The notes under the pieces are model-generated. The model was given only the letters and a program-made list of their open reading frames with translations, searched no databases and was not told the DNA's origin. Source: Cereibacter johrii (GTDB lineage Bacteria > Pseudomonadota > Alphaproteobacteria > Rhodobacterales > Rhodobacteraceae). Taken from it: a stretch of 64,000 nt of DNA. The stretch is from contig NZ_MABH01000165.1 in assembly GCF_001720585.1 (NCBI RefSeq), positions 1-64,000 on the forward strand. The letters run 5' to 3'. The position numbers and the translations under genes were made by a program. Shown here piece by piece: positions 8,568 through 18,600 of this stretch. How positions within the stretch are numbered: position 1 is the first letter of the stretch; each line of letters opens with the position of its first letter.

Positions 8568-9463
8568 GCCGCCACCAGAGCCTTGTAGAGGCCACGGATG
8601 CGCTCCGTCATGGGGCCCATCTCGCCCGTGCCGATCCGCCGGCCGTCGATCGATCCCACAGGCGTCTGCGCGCCGAAGGTGCCGGTCAGGAAGGCCTCGT
8701 CGGCGGAGTAGGTCTCGACCAGCGAGAAATTCTTCTCGAAGACAGGAATGCCGGCCTCGCGGCAGATCCGGATGACCTTGCCGCGGGTGATGCCGTTCAT
8801 GCAGTAGTCGCCCGTCGAGGTCCAGACCTCGCCCTTTCTCACGATGAAGAAGTTGCAGGCGTTGGTCGTGTTCACGAACCCATGCACGTCCAGCATCAGC
8901 GCCTCGTCCGCGCCCGCCTTCTCGGCCGCGATGCAGGCCAGGATGCAGTTCAGCTTGGAATGCGAGTTCAGCTTCGGATCCTGACTCATCGGCAGGCCGC
9001 GGATATGGGGCACGGTGGCAAGCCGGATCGGCCGCGGGATCTTCGGCTTCGAATGTTCCATGATGATCGCGACGGTGGGCCCCTGCCGCGAAAGCGACGG
9101 ATGCTGGAAGGGCCGCGTCTTGATCCCGCGCGTCACCATCAGCCGGGCGTGTGCGTCCGTCGTCATGCCGTTCGCCGCGGCCGTGTCGAGGATCGCCTGC
9201 CGGAGCGCGGCTCGATCCATCCCGATGTCGAGGTCGATGGCCAGCGCCGCCTCGAACAGCCGGTCGAGGTGCTCGTCGAGAAAGGCCCAGCGCCCGTCAT
9301 AGAGGCGGATGCCCTCCCAGACGCCGTCGCCGAGCATGAAGCCTGCGTCATAGACCGACACCAGTGCCTCGGCCTTGGGCAGGATCCGCCCGTTCAGCCA
9401 GAGGCGGATGGTCTCGTTCCGGGCATCTTCCTCGGCCTGGTGGGTGGTGACGTGATCGGTCAT
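8564..9463 (-). CDS. Class IV PLP aminotransferase (branched-chain/D-amino acid type)
   Basis: A 299-aa fold-type IV aminotransferase. Visible motifs are IRLWLNGRILPKAEALVSVYDAGF, the PLP lysine region in NSHSKLNCILACIAAE, EALMLDVHGFVNTTNACNFF and GITRGKVIRI. The family covers branched-chain aminotransferase (IlvE), D-amino acid aminotransferase and 4-amino-4-deoxychorismate lyase; sequence alone does not settle which. GGGAG sits upstream of ATG 9463. It is coupled to the sulfotransferase-like gene, an unusual pairing. Confidence 0.85.
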   Translation of the reverse strand: MTDHVTTHQAEEDARNETIRLWLNGRILPKAEALVSVYDAGFMLGDGVWEGIRLYDGRWAFLDEHLDRLFEAALAIDLDIGMDRAALRQAILDTAAANGMTTDAHARLMVTRGIKTRPFQHPSLSRQGPTVAIIMEHSKPKIPRPIRLATVPHIRGLPMSQDPKLNSHSKLNCILACIAAEKAGADEALMLDVHGFVNTTNACNFFIVRKGEVWTSTGDYCMNGITRGKVIRICREAGIPVFEKNFSLVETYSADEAFLTGTFGAQTPVGSIDGRRIGTGEMGPMTERIRGLYKALVAA

Positions 9464-9529
9464 CGGCGGCTCCCTGTTCCCGCCGACGCTAGACCGGAGA
9501 GGGGCCGCCCGCCAAGGGGGGCAGAGGCG

Positions 9530-10384
9530 TCAGCCGAGGAAGGCGTCCACCTCGTCGGCCGTGGGCATGGCTTGGGCTGCGCCCGGACGTGTCACCTGAA
9601 GAGCGGCGGCCGCGGATGCGCGGCGCATCGCCGCCGCCGGAGCGAGCCCGGCATCGAGCGCCGCGGCAAGGTTTCCCGTGAAACAGTCTCCCGCACCCAC
9701 CGTGTCGACGGCCGTCACGGGAAAGGCCGGAACGGACAGCCGGTCCTCGCCCGGAACGAGCCATTCGGCACCCCGCGCGCCGAGGGTCACGACCATCGCC
9801 ACCTCGGGCAGCGCCCCGAGCGCGGCTCTCAGGGCCGCCGCTTCGCCCTCGTTCATCACGAGGAGGCTGACATAGGGCAGGACGGCCTGCACGGCGCCGA
9901 TCTCGAACGGGGCGGCGCAATAGATCACCCTCAGGCCGCGCTCCGAGGCCAGACGCGCCGCCTCGACCTGCGCCGAGGTCTCATTCTGCAGAAGGAGCGT
10001 GTCCCCCGGGCCCGCCCCGGCGAGGGCCGCCGTCACCGCCGCTGCATCGAGCGTCCGGTTCGCGCCCGAAAAGATCACGATGGTATTCTCGGCCTCGGCA
10101 TCCACATTGATGATGGCATGGCCGGTGGCGACCTCGCCCACCGCCACATGGGTCACATCGACGCCGGCCTCCGCCATCCGCTCGCGCGCCCAGCGCCCCT
10201 CGGGCCCGACCGCCCCGACATGACGGATCCGCGCCCCGGCCCGTGCCGCGGCGACGGACTGGTTTGCGCCCTTGCCGCCGAGGCCCAGACTGTAGCTCGC
10301 GGCCTCGAGCGTCTCGCCGGGCGCCGGCAGGTGCGGCATCCGGTAGACATGGTCGATGTTGATCGAGCCCAGATTGAGCAGCAT
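9530..10384 (-). CDS. rbsK: Ribokinase-like PfkB-family sugar kinase
   Basis: A PfkB-family kinase of about 284 aa. The N-terminal GLGGKGANQSVAAARAG motif contacts the substrate. The C-terminal VDTVGAGDCFTGNLAAAL holds the catalytic Asp of the GAGD anion hole, placing it with ribokinases; other sugars are possible. I chose ATG 10384, which shares one base with the maeB stop (TGATG) and is preceded by AAGGTGGGG. It is probably translated by coupling after maeB. No ribose transporter is adjacent. Confidence 0.82.
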   Translation of the reverse strand: MLLNLGSINIDHVYRMPHLPAPGETLEAASYSLGLGGKGANQSVAAARAGARIRHVGAVGPEGRWARERMAEAGVDVTHVAVGEVATGHAIINVDAEAENTIVIFSGANRTLDAAAVTAALAGAGPGDTLLLQNETSAQVEAARLASERGLRVIYCAAPFEIGAVQAVLPYVSLLVMNEGEAAALRAALGALPEVAMVVTLGARGAEWLVPGEDRLSVPAFPVTAVDTVGAGDCFTGNLAAALDAGLAPAAAMRRASAAAALQVTRPGAAQAMPTADEVDAFLG

Positions 10385-12639
10385 CACCCCACCTTGCACG
10401 CGGCCATCACGGCCATGTTGAGAATGTCATTGACCGTCGAGTTCACGCCGCAGATCTGGATCGGCTTCGACACGCCGGTGAGAATGGGACCGATCACGGT
10501 CGCCCCCGCCATCTCCTGCATGAGCTTGATCGAGATCGACGACGAGTGCCGCGCCGGAACCACGAGGATATTGGCAGGCCCCGTGAGCCGGCAGAAGGGA
10601 TATTGCGCCATGGCCGTCTTGTTCAGCGCCACGTCGACGGTCATCTCGCCCTCATATTCGAAATCGACCTTCATTCCGTCGAGCACGCGCGAGGCCTCGC
10701 CCATCTTGGCCGCCCGCTCCGAGACCGGATAGCCGAAGGTCGAGAAGGAGACGAAGGCCACCCGCGGCTCGAGCCCGAGGTTGCGCGCCACTCGCGCCGA
10801 CTTGATCGCGATATCGGCCAGATCCTCGGCCTCGGGCCATTCATGGACCAGCGTGTCGGCAATGAGCACGATGCGGCCCTTGTGCAGCAGCGCCGTCACA
10901 CCCACCGCGCCGTCCGAGGCCTTGGCATCGAACACATGATTGATGAGCTGCATCACATAGGCCGATTTGCGCGTGGCCCCCGTCACCAGCCCGTCGCCGT
11001 GCCCATGCGCCAGCATCAGCGCCGAGAAGACATGCCGGTCGCGCGTGGCGAGGCGCTGGATGTCGTAGCTGTCGAAACCGCCGCGCTGGAGACGGTTGTA
11101 GAGGAAGCTCTTGTAGGCCTCCATGTGGCGCGAGTTGGCGGCGTTCACCACCTCGAGCTCGCGCACCGCATCGCCGAGGCCCGTCGCCTCGAGCTTCTCG
11201 CGCACGTCCTGCTCGCGGCCCACGACCAGCGCCTTGCCCATGCCGGCCCGCTGATAGGCCACGGCCGCGCGCAGCACGCGTGGATCGTCGCCCTCGGCGA
11301 AGATCATCCGGGCCTGCGCCGCCTTGGCGCGGGCATGGATGCCCTGCAGGATCGAGGCGGTCGGGTCCATCCGCGACTTCAGCGCCAGCTCGTAGCCCTG
11401 CAGGTCGATGATGGGCCGCCGCGCAACGCCCGTATCCATGCCGGCCTTCGCCACCGCGGGCGGGATCGTGTAGATCAGCCGCGGATCGAAGGGCGTGGGA
11501 ATGATGTAGTCGCGCCCGAACGAGAGCTTGCGCCCGTAGGCCATCGCCACCTCGTCCGGCACGTCCTCGCGCGCGAGCTGCGCCAGCGCCCGGGCGCAGG
11601 CGATCTTCATCTCGTCGTTGATCGCGCGGGCGTGGATGTCGAGCGCGCCCCGGAAGAGATAGGGGAAGCCCAGCACGTTGTTGACCTGGTTCGGATAGTC
11701 CGACCGGCCCGTGGCCACGATGGCATCGGCGCGGACAGCCTGCGCCTCCTCGGGCGTGATCTCGGGATCGGGGTTGGCCATGGCGAAGATGACCGGATTG
11801 TCGGCCATGCTCCTCACCATCTCGGGCGTGACCGCGCCCTTGGCCGAGACGCCGAGAAACACGTCCGCCCCCGCCATCGCCTCTTCCAGCGTGCGCAGCT
11901 CGGTGCGCGCGGCATGGGCCGATTTCCACTGGTTCATGCCCTCGGTGCGGCCCTGATAGATCACGCCCTTGGTGTCGCACATGATGCAGTTGTCGTGGCG
12001 CGCACCCATGGTCTTGAGGAGCTCCAGACAGGCGATCCCCGCCGCCCCCGCGCCGTTCAGCACGATGCGGACATCCTCGATCTTCTTGCCCGACAGCTCC
12101 AGCGCGTTGATGAGGCCCGCGGCACAGATCACCGCCGTGCCGTGCTGGTCGTCATGGAACACCGGAATGTCCATGAGCTCCTTCAGCCGCTGCTCGATGA
12201 TGAAGCACTCGGGCGCCTTGATGTCCTCGAGGTTGATGCCGCCGAAGGTCGGCCCCATCAGCTTCACCGCCTGGATGATCTCGTCGGGGTCCTCGGTGTC
12301 CAGCTCGATGTCGATGGCGTTCACGTCGGCGAAGCGCTTGAAGAGCACCGCCTTGCCCTCCATCACCGGCTTCGAGGCCATGGCCCCGAGATTGCCCATG
12401 CCGAGGATCGCGGTCCCGTTCGAGATCACCGCCACCATGTTGCCCTTGACCGTATAGTCGTAGACCGTCTCGGGCGCGTCGGCGATCGCCTGCACCGGGA
12501 CGGCCACCCCCGGCGAATAGGCGAGGCTCAGGTCGCGCTGCGTGGCCATCGGCGTCGAGGCGGTGATCTCGTATTTGCCGGGCCGCGGTTCCAGATGGTA
12601 GAGAAGCGCCTCTTCGGGCGTGATCTTGGTCTTGGTCAT
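10384..12639 (-). CDS. maeB: NADP-dependent malic enzyme with phosphotransacetylase-like C-terminal domain
   Basis: A 751-aa MaeB-type malic enzyme (malate to pyruvate plus CO2 and NADPH). Residues ~18-400 hold the malic and NAD(P)-binding domains (SLAYSPGVAVP; FHDDQHGTAVICAAGLINAL; LNGAGAAGIACLELL). Residues ~430-751 are a phosphate acetyltransferase-like domain (QARMIFAEGDDPRVLRAA...LVTGATRKSAYVMQLINHVF). In characterised relatives this domain is regulatory (acetyl-CoA sensing) rather than catalytic. I chose ATG 12639 (MTKTKITPEEALLYH) because AGGATGG lies about 8 nt upstream. Divergent from mutS. Confidence 0.93.
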   Translation of the reverse strand: MTKTKITPEEALLYHLEPRPGKYEITASTPMATQRDLSLAYSPGVAVPVQAIADAPETVYDYTVKGNMVAVISNGTAILGMGNLGAMASKPVMEGKAVLFKRFADVNAIDIELDTEDPDEIIQAVKLMGPTFGGINLEDIKAPECFIIEQRLKELMDIPVFHDDQHGTAVICAAGLINALELSGKKIEDVRIVLNGAGAAGIACLELLKTMGARHDNCIMCDTKGVIYQGRTEGMNQWKSAHAARTELRTLEEAMAGADVFLGVSAKGAVTPEMVRSMADNPVIFAMANPDPEITPEEAQAVRADAIVATGRSDYPNQVNNVLGFPYLFRGALDIHARAINDEMKIACARALAQLAREDVPDEVAMAYGRKLSFGRDYIIPTPFDPRLIYTIPPAVAKAGMDTGVARRPIIDLQGYELALKSRMDPTASILQGIHARAKAAQARMIFAEGDDPRVLRAAVAYQRAGMGKALVVGREQDVREKLEATGLGDAVRELEVVNAANSRHMEAYKSFLYNRLQRGGFDSYDIQRLATRDRHVFSALMLAHGHGDGLVTGATRKSAYVMQLINHVFDAKASDGAVGVTALLHKGRIVLIADTLVHEWPEAEDLADIAIKSARVARNLGLEPRVAFVSFSTFGYPVSERAAKMGEASRVLDGMKVDFEYEGEMTVDVALNKTAMAQYPFCRLTGPANILVVPARHSSSISIKLMQEMAGATVIGPILTGVSKPIQICGVNSTVNDILNMAVMAACKVG

Positions 12640-12770
12640 GAGGGGGCCATCCTGTGCAAGCACGGCCCTTCTAGCGCCGCCCCGCCCCCGCAACAATGAC
12701 CAAGGATTTGCGGCTTTTCCCCGCAGAGGCGCTTTTGTAGGGTCGCCCGACCGAAGTGGAAGGGGGCAGC

Positions 12771-15398
12771 GTGAGCGACGACACCGTCACGCCGATGATG
12801 GCGCAATATCTCGAGATCAAGGCGCAGAACCCCGGCGCCATCCTGTTCTACCGGATGGGCGACTTCTACGAGATGTTCTTCGACGACGCGGCTCTGGCCG
12901 CCGAGGCGCTCGACATCGCGCTCACCAAGCGCGGCAAGCACCGCGGCGAGGACATCGCCATGTGCGGCGTGCCGATCCATGCAGCCGAGGGCTATCTTCT
13001 CACCCTGATCCGCAAGGGCTTCCGCGTGGCCATCGCCGAGCAGATGGAGGATCCGGCCGAGGCGAAGAAGCGCGGCTCCAAGTCCGTGGTCCGGCGCGAG
13101 GTCGTGCGCCTCGTCACGCCCGGCACGCTGACCGAGGACACGCTGCTCGAGGCGCGGCGGCACAACTACCTCTGCGCCTTCGCCGAGATCCGCGACGAGG
13201 CGGCGCTCGCCTGGGCCGACATCTCGACGGGCGAGCTCAGCGTCACCGCCTGCCCGCTGCCGCGCCTCATGCCCGAACTGGCCCGCCTCGCCCCGCGCGA
13301 GCTGCTGGTGGCCGACGAGTGGGAGCTCGACTGGATCGAGGAGGTGGGCTGCGCGCTGACGCCGCTCTCGCGGGCGAGCTTCGACAGCGCCTCGGCCGAG
13401 AAGCGGCTCTGCGCGCTCTTCGGCGTGGGCACGCTCGAAAGCTTCGGCAATTTCACCCGGGCCGAGCTTTCGGCCATGGGGGCGCTGGTCGACTATCTCG
13501 ACCTCACCCAGCGCGGCAAGCTGCCGCTCCTGCGCCCGCCCGTGCGCGAGATGGCGGGCGGCACGGTCCAGATCGACGCCGCCACCCGCCGCAATCTCGA
13601 GATCACGCAGGCCCTTGCCGGAGGCCGCGAGGGCTCGCTCCTCTCCGCCGTGGATCGCACCGTCACCGCCCCGGGCGCCCGCCTGCTCGAACGGCGGCTC
13701 TCGAGCCCCACCCGCGACGTCGGCCTGATCCACGAGAGGCTCGGCGCGGTGCGCTGGCTCACCGAGGAGCCGCGCCTGCGCGAAGAGATGCGCGCGAGCC
13801 TCCGCCGCGTGCCCGACATGGACCGAGCCCTCTCGCGGCTGGCGCTCGACCGCGCCGGTCCCCGCGACATGGCGGCGATCCGGGCGGGCCTCACCCAGGC
13901 CCACGAGATCGCGCACCGGATGCCCGCCGAGGCGCCCGCCCTCGTCACCCGCGCGCTCGAGGCGCTCGGCGGCCACGAGGCGCTGGGGGATCTCCTCGAT
14001 CAGGCTCTGGTGGCCGAGCCGCCGCTTCTCGCCCGCGACGGCGGCTTCATCGCACAGGGGTTCGATGCGGATCTCGACGAGACGCGGCGCCTGCGCGACG
14101 AGGGCCGCGGCGTCATCGCCTCGATGCAGGCGGGCTTCATCGAGCTGACCGGCATCCAGAGCCTGAAGATCAAGCACAACAATGTGCTCGGCTATTTCAT
14201 CGAGGTCACCTCGACCCATGCCGAGAAGATGCTCTCGGCCCCGCTCTCCGAGCGCTTCATCCATCGCCAGACCACCGCCGGGCAGGTGCGCTTCACGACG
14301 GTGGAGCTGTCGGAACTCGAGACGCGGATCCTGAACGCGGGCAACCGCGCGCTCGATCTCGAGAAGATGCATTTCGCAGCGCTGCGGACGGCAATCCTCG
14401 ATCTCTCGGGCCAGATCGGACGCGCCGCCCGGGCGCTGGCCGAGCTGGACCTGATCGCGGCCTTCGCCGACCTCGCGGTGGCCGAGGACTGGACCGAGCC
14501 CGAGATCGACGACAGCCGCGCCTTCGCCATCGAGGCCGGGCGCCATCCGGTCGTCGAGCGCGCCCTGCGCCGCACCGGCACCCCCTTCGTGGCCAACCAT
14601 TGTGACCTCTCCACCGGCGAGACGCCGGCGGTCTGGCTCATCACCGGGCCGAACATGGCCGGCAAATCCACCTTCCTGCGCCAGAACGCCCTGATCGCGC
14701 TCCTCGCACAGGCGGGCAGCTTCGTCCCCGCCCGCCGCGCCCATATCGGCCTCGTGAGCCAGATCTTCAGCCGCGTCGGCGCCTCCGACGATCTGGCGCG
14801 CGGCCGCTCGACCTTCATGGTCGAGATGGTCGAGACCGCGGCCATCCTGAATCAGGCCGACGACCGCGCCCTCGTGATCCTCGACGAGATCGGCCGCGGC
14901 ACCGCCACCTGGGACGGGCTCTCCATCGCCTGGGCCACACTCGAACATCTGCACGACCGGAACCGCTGCCGCGCCCTCTTCGCCACCCACTACCATGAGA
15001 TGACGGCGCTCGCGGGCAAGCTCGGGGGCGTGGAAAACGCCACCGTCGCGGTCAAGGAATGGGAAGGCGACGTGATCTTCCTGCACGAGGTGCGGCGCGG
15101 TGCGGCCGATCGCTCCTACGGCGTGCAGGTGGCACGGCTCGCGGGCCTGCCCGCCTCGGTGATCGAGCGCGCGCGCACCGTGCTCGACGCGCTCGAGTCG
15201 GGCGAACGCGAGAGCGGCGGCCGACGGCAGGCCCTGATCGACGACCTGCCGCTCTTCCGCGCGGCCCCGCCGCCGCCCGCGCCCGCGGCTCCGAGGACCT
15301 CACCCGTGGAAGAGCGGCTGCGCGAGATCCAGCCCGACGACCTCAGCCCGCGCGAGGCGCTGAAGCTCCTCTACGACCTCCGCGCCCTCCTGACCTGA
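12771..15398 (+). CDS. mutS: DNA mismatch repair protein MutS
   Basis: An 875-aa MutS that recognises base mismatches and recruits MutL. The mismatch-contacting FYE motif is in LFYRMGDFYEMFFDD (about residues 25-39). The ABC-type ATPase has Walker A TGPNMAGKST and Walker B LVILDEIGRGT. The C-terminal tail is Pro/Ala-rich, then EERLREIQPDDLSPREALKLLYDLRALL. I chose GTG 12771 because GGAAGGGGG is immediately upstream; an ATG at 12756 would place that sequence inside the gene. Confidence 0.95.
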   Translation: MSDDTVTPMMAQYLEIKAQNPGAILFYRMGDFYEMFFDDAALAAEALDIALTKRGKHRGEDIAMCGVPIHAAEGYLLTLIRKGFRVAIAEQMEDPAEAKKRGSKSVVRREVVRLVTPGTLTEDTLLEARRHNYLCAFAEIRDEAALAWADISTGELSVTACPLPRLMPELARLAPRELLVADEWELDWIEEVGCALTPLSRASFDSASAEKRLCALFGVGTLESFGNFTRAELSAMGALVDYLDLTQRGKLPLLRPPVREMAGGTVQIDAATRRNLEITQALAGGREGSLLSAVDRTVTAPGARLLERRLSSPTRDVGLIHERLGAVRWLTEEPRLREEMRASLRRVPDMDRALSRLALDRAGPRDMAAIRAGLTQAHEIAHRMPAEAPALVTRALEALGGHEALGDLLDQALVAEPPLLARDGGFIAQGFDADLDETRRLRDEGRGVIASMQAGFIELTGIQSLKIKHNNVLGYFIEVTSTHAEKMLSAPLSERFIHRQTTAGQVRFTTVELSELETRILNAGNRALDLEKMHFAALRTAILDLSGQIGRAARALAELDLIAAFADLAVAEDWTEPEIDDSRAFAIEAGRHPVVERALRRTGTPFVANHCDLSTGETPAVWLITGPNMAGKSTFLRQNALIALLAQAGSFVPARRAHIGLVSQIFSRVGASDDLARGRSTFMVEMVETAAILNQADDRALVILDEIGRGTATWDGLSIAWATLEHLHDRNRCRALFATHYHEMTALAGKLGGVENATVAVKEWEGDVIFLHEVRRGAADRSYGVQVARLAGLPASVIERARTVLDALESGERESGGRRQALIDDLPLFRAAPPPPAPAAPRTSPVEERLREIQPDDLSPREALKLLYDLRALLT

Positions 15399-15403
15399 GG
15401 CCG

Positions 15404-15490
15404 CTTTCATTCTGGCAGAAATATCCCGCGGGGGAGCCCGACCCCCCGGGGTCGGGCGGGGGGCGCGCAGCCCCCCCTCCCGGGCGGCCA
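15404..15490. repeat. Rhodobacterales-type intergenic hairpin element between mutS and grpE
   Basis: A gap between two convergent genes carries CTTTCATTCTGGCAGAAATA, then TCCCGCGGGGGAG. A hairpin follows at 15436-15457 (GCCCGACCCC, CC, GGGGTCGGGC), then a second G-run/C-run hairpin. From memory, a very similar block (ctttcattttggcaaaaatatcccggggg) recurs at the 3' ends of genes across Rhodobacteraceae. It probably serves as a bidirectional terminator or mRNA-end element. Only one copy is seen here. Confidence 0.6.
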
Positions 15491-15509
15491 CAGCCACCCC
15501 GGGAAGCGC

Positions 15510-16079
15510 TCAGGCGCCGGTATTCGAGGACACGCCCACCTGTGCCGGGCGCAGCAGCCGGTCGTGGATCATGAAGCCCTCGGTCATCACCTGGATGATC
15601 TGGCCGGCCTTGGTGCCGGGCACCGGAGCCTCGAACATCGCCTGATGCTGCTGCGGGTCGAACGTGTCGCCCACCTGCGGCGTGATCGGGCGCACGCCAT
15701 GCTTGTTCATCACGTTGCGCAATTCGCGAAGCGTGAGTTCCACGCCCTCGATCAGGGCCGCCGCCGCCGCCCTCTGCTCGTCCGTCGCCACCTCGAGCGC
15801 GCGGCTCAGGTTGTCGTAGACGGGCAGCAGATCGCGCGCGAGCCGCGTGCCGCCATATTGCTCGGCCTCGCGCCGGTCGCGCTCGGCCCGCTTGCGGCTG
15901 TTCTCGGCATCCGCCAGCGCCCGCATGAATCGGTCGCGCAGCTCGTCGCGTTCGGCGCGCAGGGTCTCGAGTTCGTCGATCTCCGGCGCCTCCGTCAGTT
16001 CGGGCGCTTCGACAGTCTCTTCCCGGGGTGCCTGGTCCTCGGCCATCTCGTCTTTCCTTGCGTTCGTCATGCTCGTCAT
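15510..16079 (-). CDS. grpE: Nucleotide exchange factor GrpE
   Basis: A 189-aa cochaperone that speeds ADP release from DnaK. It has an acidic N-terminal region, a long coiled coil (ETLRAERDELRDRFMRALADAENSRKRAERDRRE) and the beta-domain signature GDTFDPQQHQAMFE...IIQVMTEGFMIHDRLLRPAQV. The start overlaps the hrcA stop by 4 nt (ATGA), so hrcA-grpE is one translationally coupled unit. dnaK/dnaJ are not in the window. Confidence 0.94.
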   Translation of the reverse strand: MTSMTNARKDEMAEDQAPREETVEAPELTEAPEIDELETLRAERDELRDRFMRALADAENSRKRAERDRREAEQYGGTRLARDLLPVYDNLSRALEVATDEQRAAAAALIEGVELTLRELRNVMNKHGVRPITPQVGDTFDPQQHQAMFEAPVPGTKAGQIIQVMTEGFMIHDRLLRPAQVGVSSNTGA

Positions 16080-17146
16080 CCCTTGCCGCGGTCGGACACC
16101 AGCCGACCCACCAGCTGCGCCGTGTAGTCGACGATCGGAACGATACGGCCGTAGTTCAGCCGCGTCGGACCGATCACGCCAATGGCGCCGATGATCTTTC
16201 GATCCGCGTTCATATAGGGAGAGACCACCAGAGAGGAACCCGAAAGTGAGAAAAGCTTGTTTTCCGAGCCGATGAAAATGCGCACGCCCTCGCCCGCCTC
16301 GGTCAGTTCCAGATATTCCGCGATGTCCCTTTTGCGCTCCAGATCGTCGAAGAGCGTGCGGATCCGCTCGAAATCGGCGGCCTCCGCCCCGCCCTCCAGC
16401 AGGTGCGACTGCCCCCGCACGATCAGCCGCTCGGACTGCTCGCCCGGGTTCTCCCAGACGGCCAGCCCGCTTTGCACCAGATCATGCGCCAGCGCGTCGA
16501 TCTCCTGGCGACGGCGGGTGATTTCCTGCCCGATGGTCTGGCGCAGGTCGCCCAGCGTCCGCCCCTCGACCAGCGCGTTCAGGAAGTTCGCGGCCTCGCG
16601 CATCGACGAGGCGGTCTGCCCCGACGGCGGGCGGAAGACCCGGTTCTCGACATGCCCATCCGCAAAGACCAGCACCACCAGAGCCCGATCCGTGCCGAGG
16701 CTCACGAATTCGATGTGGCGGATCGCCGCCTCGTGCTTGGGCGCGAGCACGAGGCTCGCCCCCTGGGTGACCGCCGACAGCGTGGCCCCCACCCGGTCGA
16801 GGAGCGAGACCACATCGTGCTCGTTGCCCCCGAAGGTCGCGTCGATCCGCTCGCGGTCCTTCTCCGAGACCTGCCCCACCTCGAGCAGCCCGTCCACGAA
16901 CATCCGCAGGCCGAGCTGGGTCGGGATCCGGCCCGCGGACACATGCGGGCTGTCGAGCAGGCCCAGATATTCCAGATCCTGCATCACATTGCGGATCGTG
17001 GCGGCGCTCACCTTCTCGGACATGTGCCGGGTGAGGGTGCGCGAGCCCACCGGATCGCCCGAGGCGAGATAGCCTTCCACCACGCGGCGGAAGACCTCGC
17101 GCGAGCGGTCGTTCATCTCCGAGAGCATCCTGCGGCCTTCGTTCAT
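16076..17146 (-). CDS. hrcA: Heat-inducible transcription repressor HrcA
   Basis: A 356-aa repressor of heat-shock genes that normally binds CIRCE inverted repeats. An N-terminal winged helix-turn-helix ([43 protein letters not shown]) leads into a GAF-like middle domain and a C-terminal [18 protein letters not shown] chose ATG 17146, with GGAAGG about 12 nt upstream. No CIRCE element (TTAGCACTC-N9-GAGTGCTAA) is present upstream, so autoregulation at this site is not supported. Cotranscribed with grpE, divergent from rph. Confidence 0.93.
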   Translation of the reverse strand: MNEGRRMLSEMNDRSREVFRRVVEGYLASGDPVGSRTLTRHMSEKVSAATIRNVMQDLEYLGLLDSPHVSAGRIPTQLGLRMFVDGLLEVGQVSEKDRERIDATFGGNEHDVVSLLDRVGATLSAVTQGASLVLAPKHEAAIRHIEFVSLGTDRALVVLVFADGHVENRVFRPPSGQTASSMREAANFLNALVEGRTLGDLRQTIGQEITRRRQEIDALAHDLVQSGLAVWENPGEQSERLIVRGQSHLLEGGAEAADFERIRTLFDDLERKRDIAEYLELTEAGEGVRIFIGSENKLFSLSGSSLVVSPYMNADRKIIGAIGVIGPTRLNYGRIVPIVDYTAQLVGRLVSDRGKG

Positions 17147-17278
17147 CCTGCTGCCTTCCAAGCGACTGCCGACTTTAGCGAGGCCCCGCGCCGCCCGTCA
17201 ATCGGCTCGCCGTCAATCAGGGTTGCATCCCGGCCCGCCCGGGGCCTATCTGACGGCGGTCCAGAGATGAGGTTTTCC

Positions 17279-17992
17279 ATGCGTCCTTCCGGCAGAAAAC
17301 TCGACCAGATGCGGTCGGTTTCCATCGAGCCCAATGTGATGAAACATGCCGAGGGCTCGTGCCTCATCCGCATGGGCGAGACGCATGTGCTCTGCTCGGC
17401 CTCGATCGAGGACAAGCCTCCGCCGTTCCTGAAGAATACCGGCCTCGGCTGGGTGACGGCCGAATATGGCATGCTGCCGCGGGCCACCACCTCGCGCAAC
17501 CGGCGCGAGGCGGCCGCGGGCAAGCAGAGCGGCCGCACGCAGGAGATCCAGCGCCTGATCGGCCGGGCGCTCCGCGCGGGCGTCGACCGCTCGGCGCTCG
17601 GCGAGCGCCAGATCGTGATCGATTGTGACGTGCTGCAGGCCGACGGCGGCACCCGCTGCGCCTCGATCACCGGCGGCTGGGTCGCGCTGCGGCTCGCGGT
17701 GAACAAGCTCCTGAAGGCCGGGATCATCGTCTCGGATCCGATCGTCGATCATGTGGCAGCAGTCTCCTGCGGGATCTACGCGGGCCAGCCGGTGCTGGAT
17801 CTCGACTATGCCGAGGATTCGACCGCCGGCACCGATGGCAATTTCGTCCTCACCGGCCGCAACCGGCTGATCGAGGTGCAGATGTCGGCCGAAGGCGCGA
17901 GCTTCTCGCGCGACGAGATGGGGCAGCTGCTCGATCTGGCCGAGGCGGGCATCGCGGGCCTCGTGACCGCCCAGAAGGCCGCCCTCGAATGA
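17279..17992 (+). CDS. rph: Ribonuclease PH
   Basis: A 237-aa phosphorolytic 3'-5' exoribonuclease that trims tRNA 3' ends. It begins [20 protein letters not shown], the usual family N-terminus, and contains [42 protein letters not shown] and [21 protein letters not shown] chose ATG 17279 from length and the upstream TGAGG. It begins a plus-strand run with rdgB, ridA, hemW and a DUF454 gene. Confidence 0.95.
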   Translation: MRPSGRKLDQMRSVSIEPNVMKHAEGSCLIRMGETHVLCSASIEDKPPPFLKNTGLGWVTAEYGMLPRATTSRNRREAAAGKQSGRTQEIQRLIGRALRAGVDRSALGERQIVIDCDVLQADGGTRCASITGGWVALRLAVNKLLKAGIIVSDPIVDHVAAVSCGIYAGQPVLDLDYAEDSTAGTDGNFVLTGRNRLIEVQMSAEGASFSRDEMGQLLDLAEAGIAGLVTAQKAALE

Positions 17993-18600
17993 CGCGGAAG
18001 TTCTCGGGCGAGCGCCTGCTCGTCGCCACCCACAACAAGGGCAAGCTCGAAGAGATCCAGCATCTCTTCGAGCCCCTCGGCATCGAGGTCGTCTCGGCGG
18101 GAGAGCTGGGCCTGCCCGAGCCGGAAGAGACCGAGACCAGCTTCGTGGGCAATGCGCGCATCAAGGCCCATGCGGCAGCGAAGGCCGCCGACATGGTGGC
18201 GCTGGCCGACGATTCCGGGATCACCATCGACGCGCTCGACGGCGCGCCGGGGGTCTATACCGCCGACTGGGCCATGACCCCCACGGGCCGGGACTTCGTG
18301 AAGGCCATGACCGACACCTGGGCCAAGCTCGAAGCGGCGAACGCCCCCTTCCCGCGTCGCGCGCAGTTCCGCTGCACGCTGGTCCTCGCCTGGCCCGACG
18401 GCCATGATGAGGTCTTCGAGGGCGTGATGCCCGGCCAGGTCGTCTGGCCGATGCGGGGCCAGCAGGGCCACGGCTACGACCCGATCTTCCAGCCCGACGG
18501 CAGCGAGCTCACCTTCGGCGAGATGGACCGCTGGGAGAAAAACGAGATCAGCCACCGCGCCCGCGCCTTCCGCAACCTCATGCAGGGCTGCTTCAAATGA
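17989..18600 (+). CDS. rdgB: XTP/dITP pyrophosphatase (RdgB/HAM1)
   Basis: A 203-aa house-cleaning nucleotide pyrophosphatase that removes XTP, ITP and dITP. Family motifs: [55 protein letters not shown] and [10 protein letters not shown]. The start overlaps the rph stop by 4 nt (ATGA) and its stop overlaps ridA by 4 nt. Confidence 0.95.
   Translation: MTRKFSGERLLVATHNKGKLEEIQHLFEPLGIEVVSAGELGLPEPEETETSFVGNARIKAHAAAKAADMVALADDSGITIDALDGAPGVYTADWAMTPTGRDFVKAMTDTWAKLEAANAPFPRRAQFRCTLVLAWPDGHDEVFEGVMPGQVVWPMRGQQGHGYDPIFQPDGSELTFGEMDRWEKNEISHRARAFRNLMQGCFK

Noticed and set aside
9671-9686. GGTTTCCCGTGAAACA resembles parS inside the PfkB kinase gene
   Set aside because: Two mismatches to the palindrome and far from parAB; probably chance.
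17147-17278. CIRCE element upstream of hrcA
   Set aside because: No TTAGCACTC/GAGTGCTAA pair is present; HrcA autoregulation here is unsupported.
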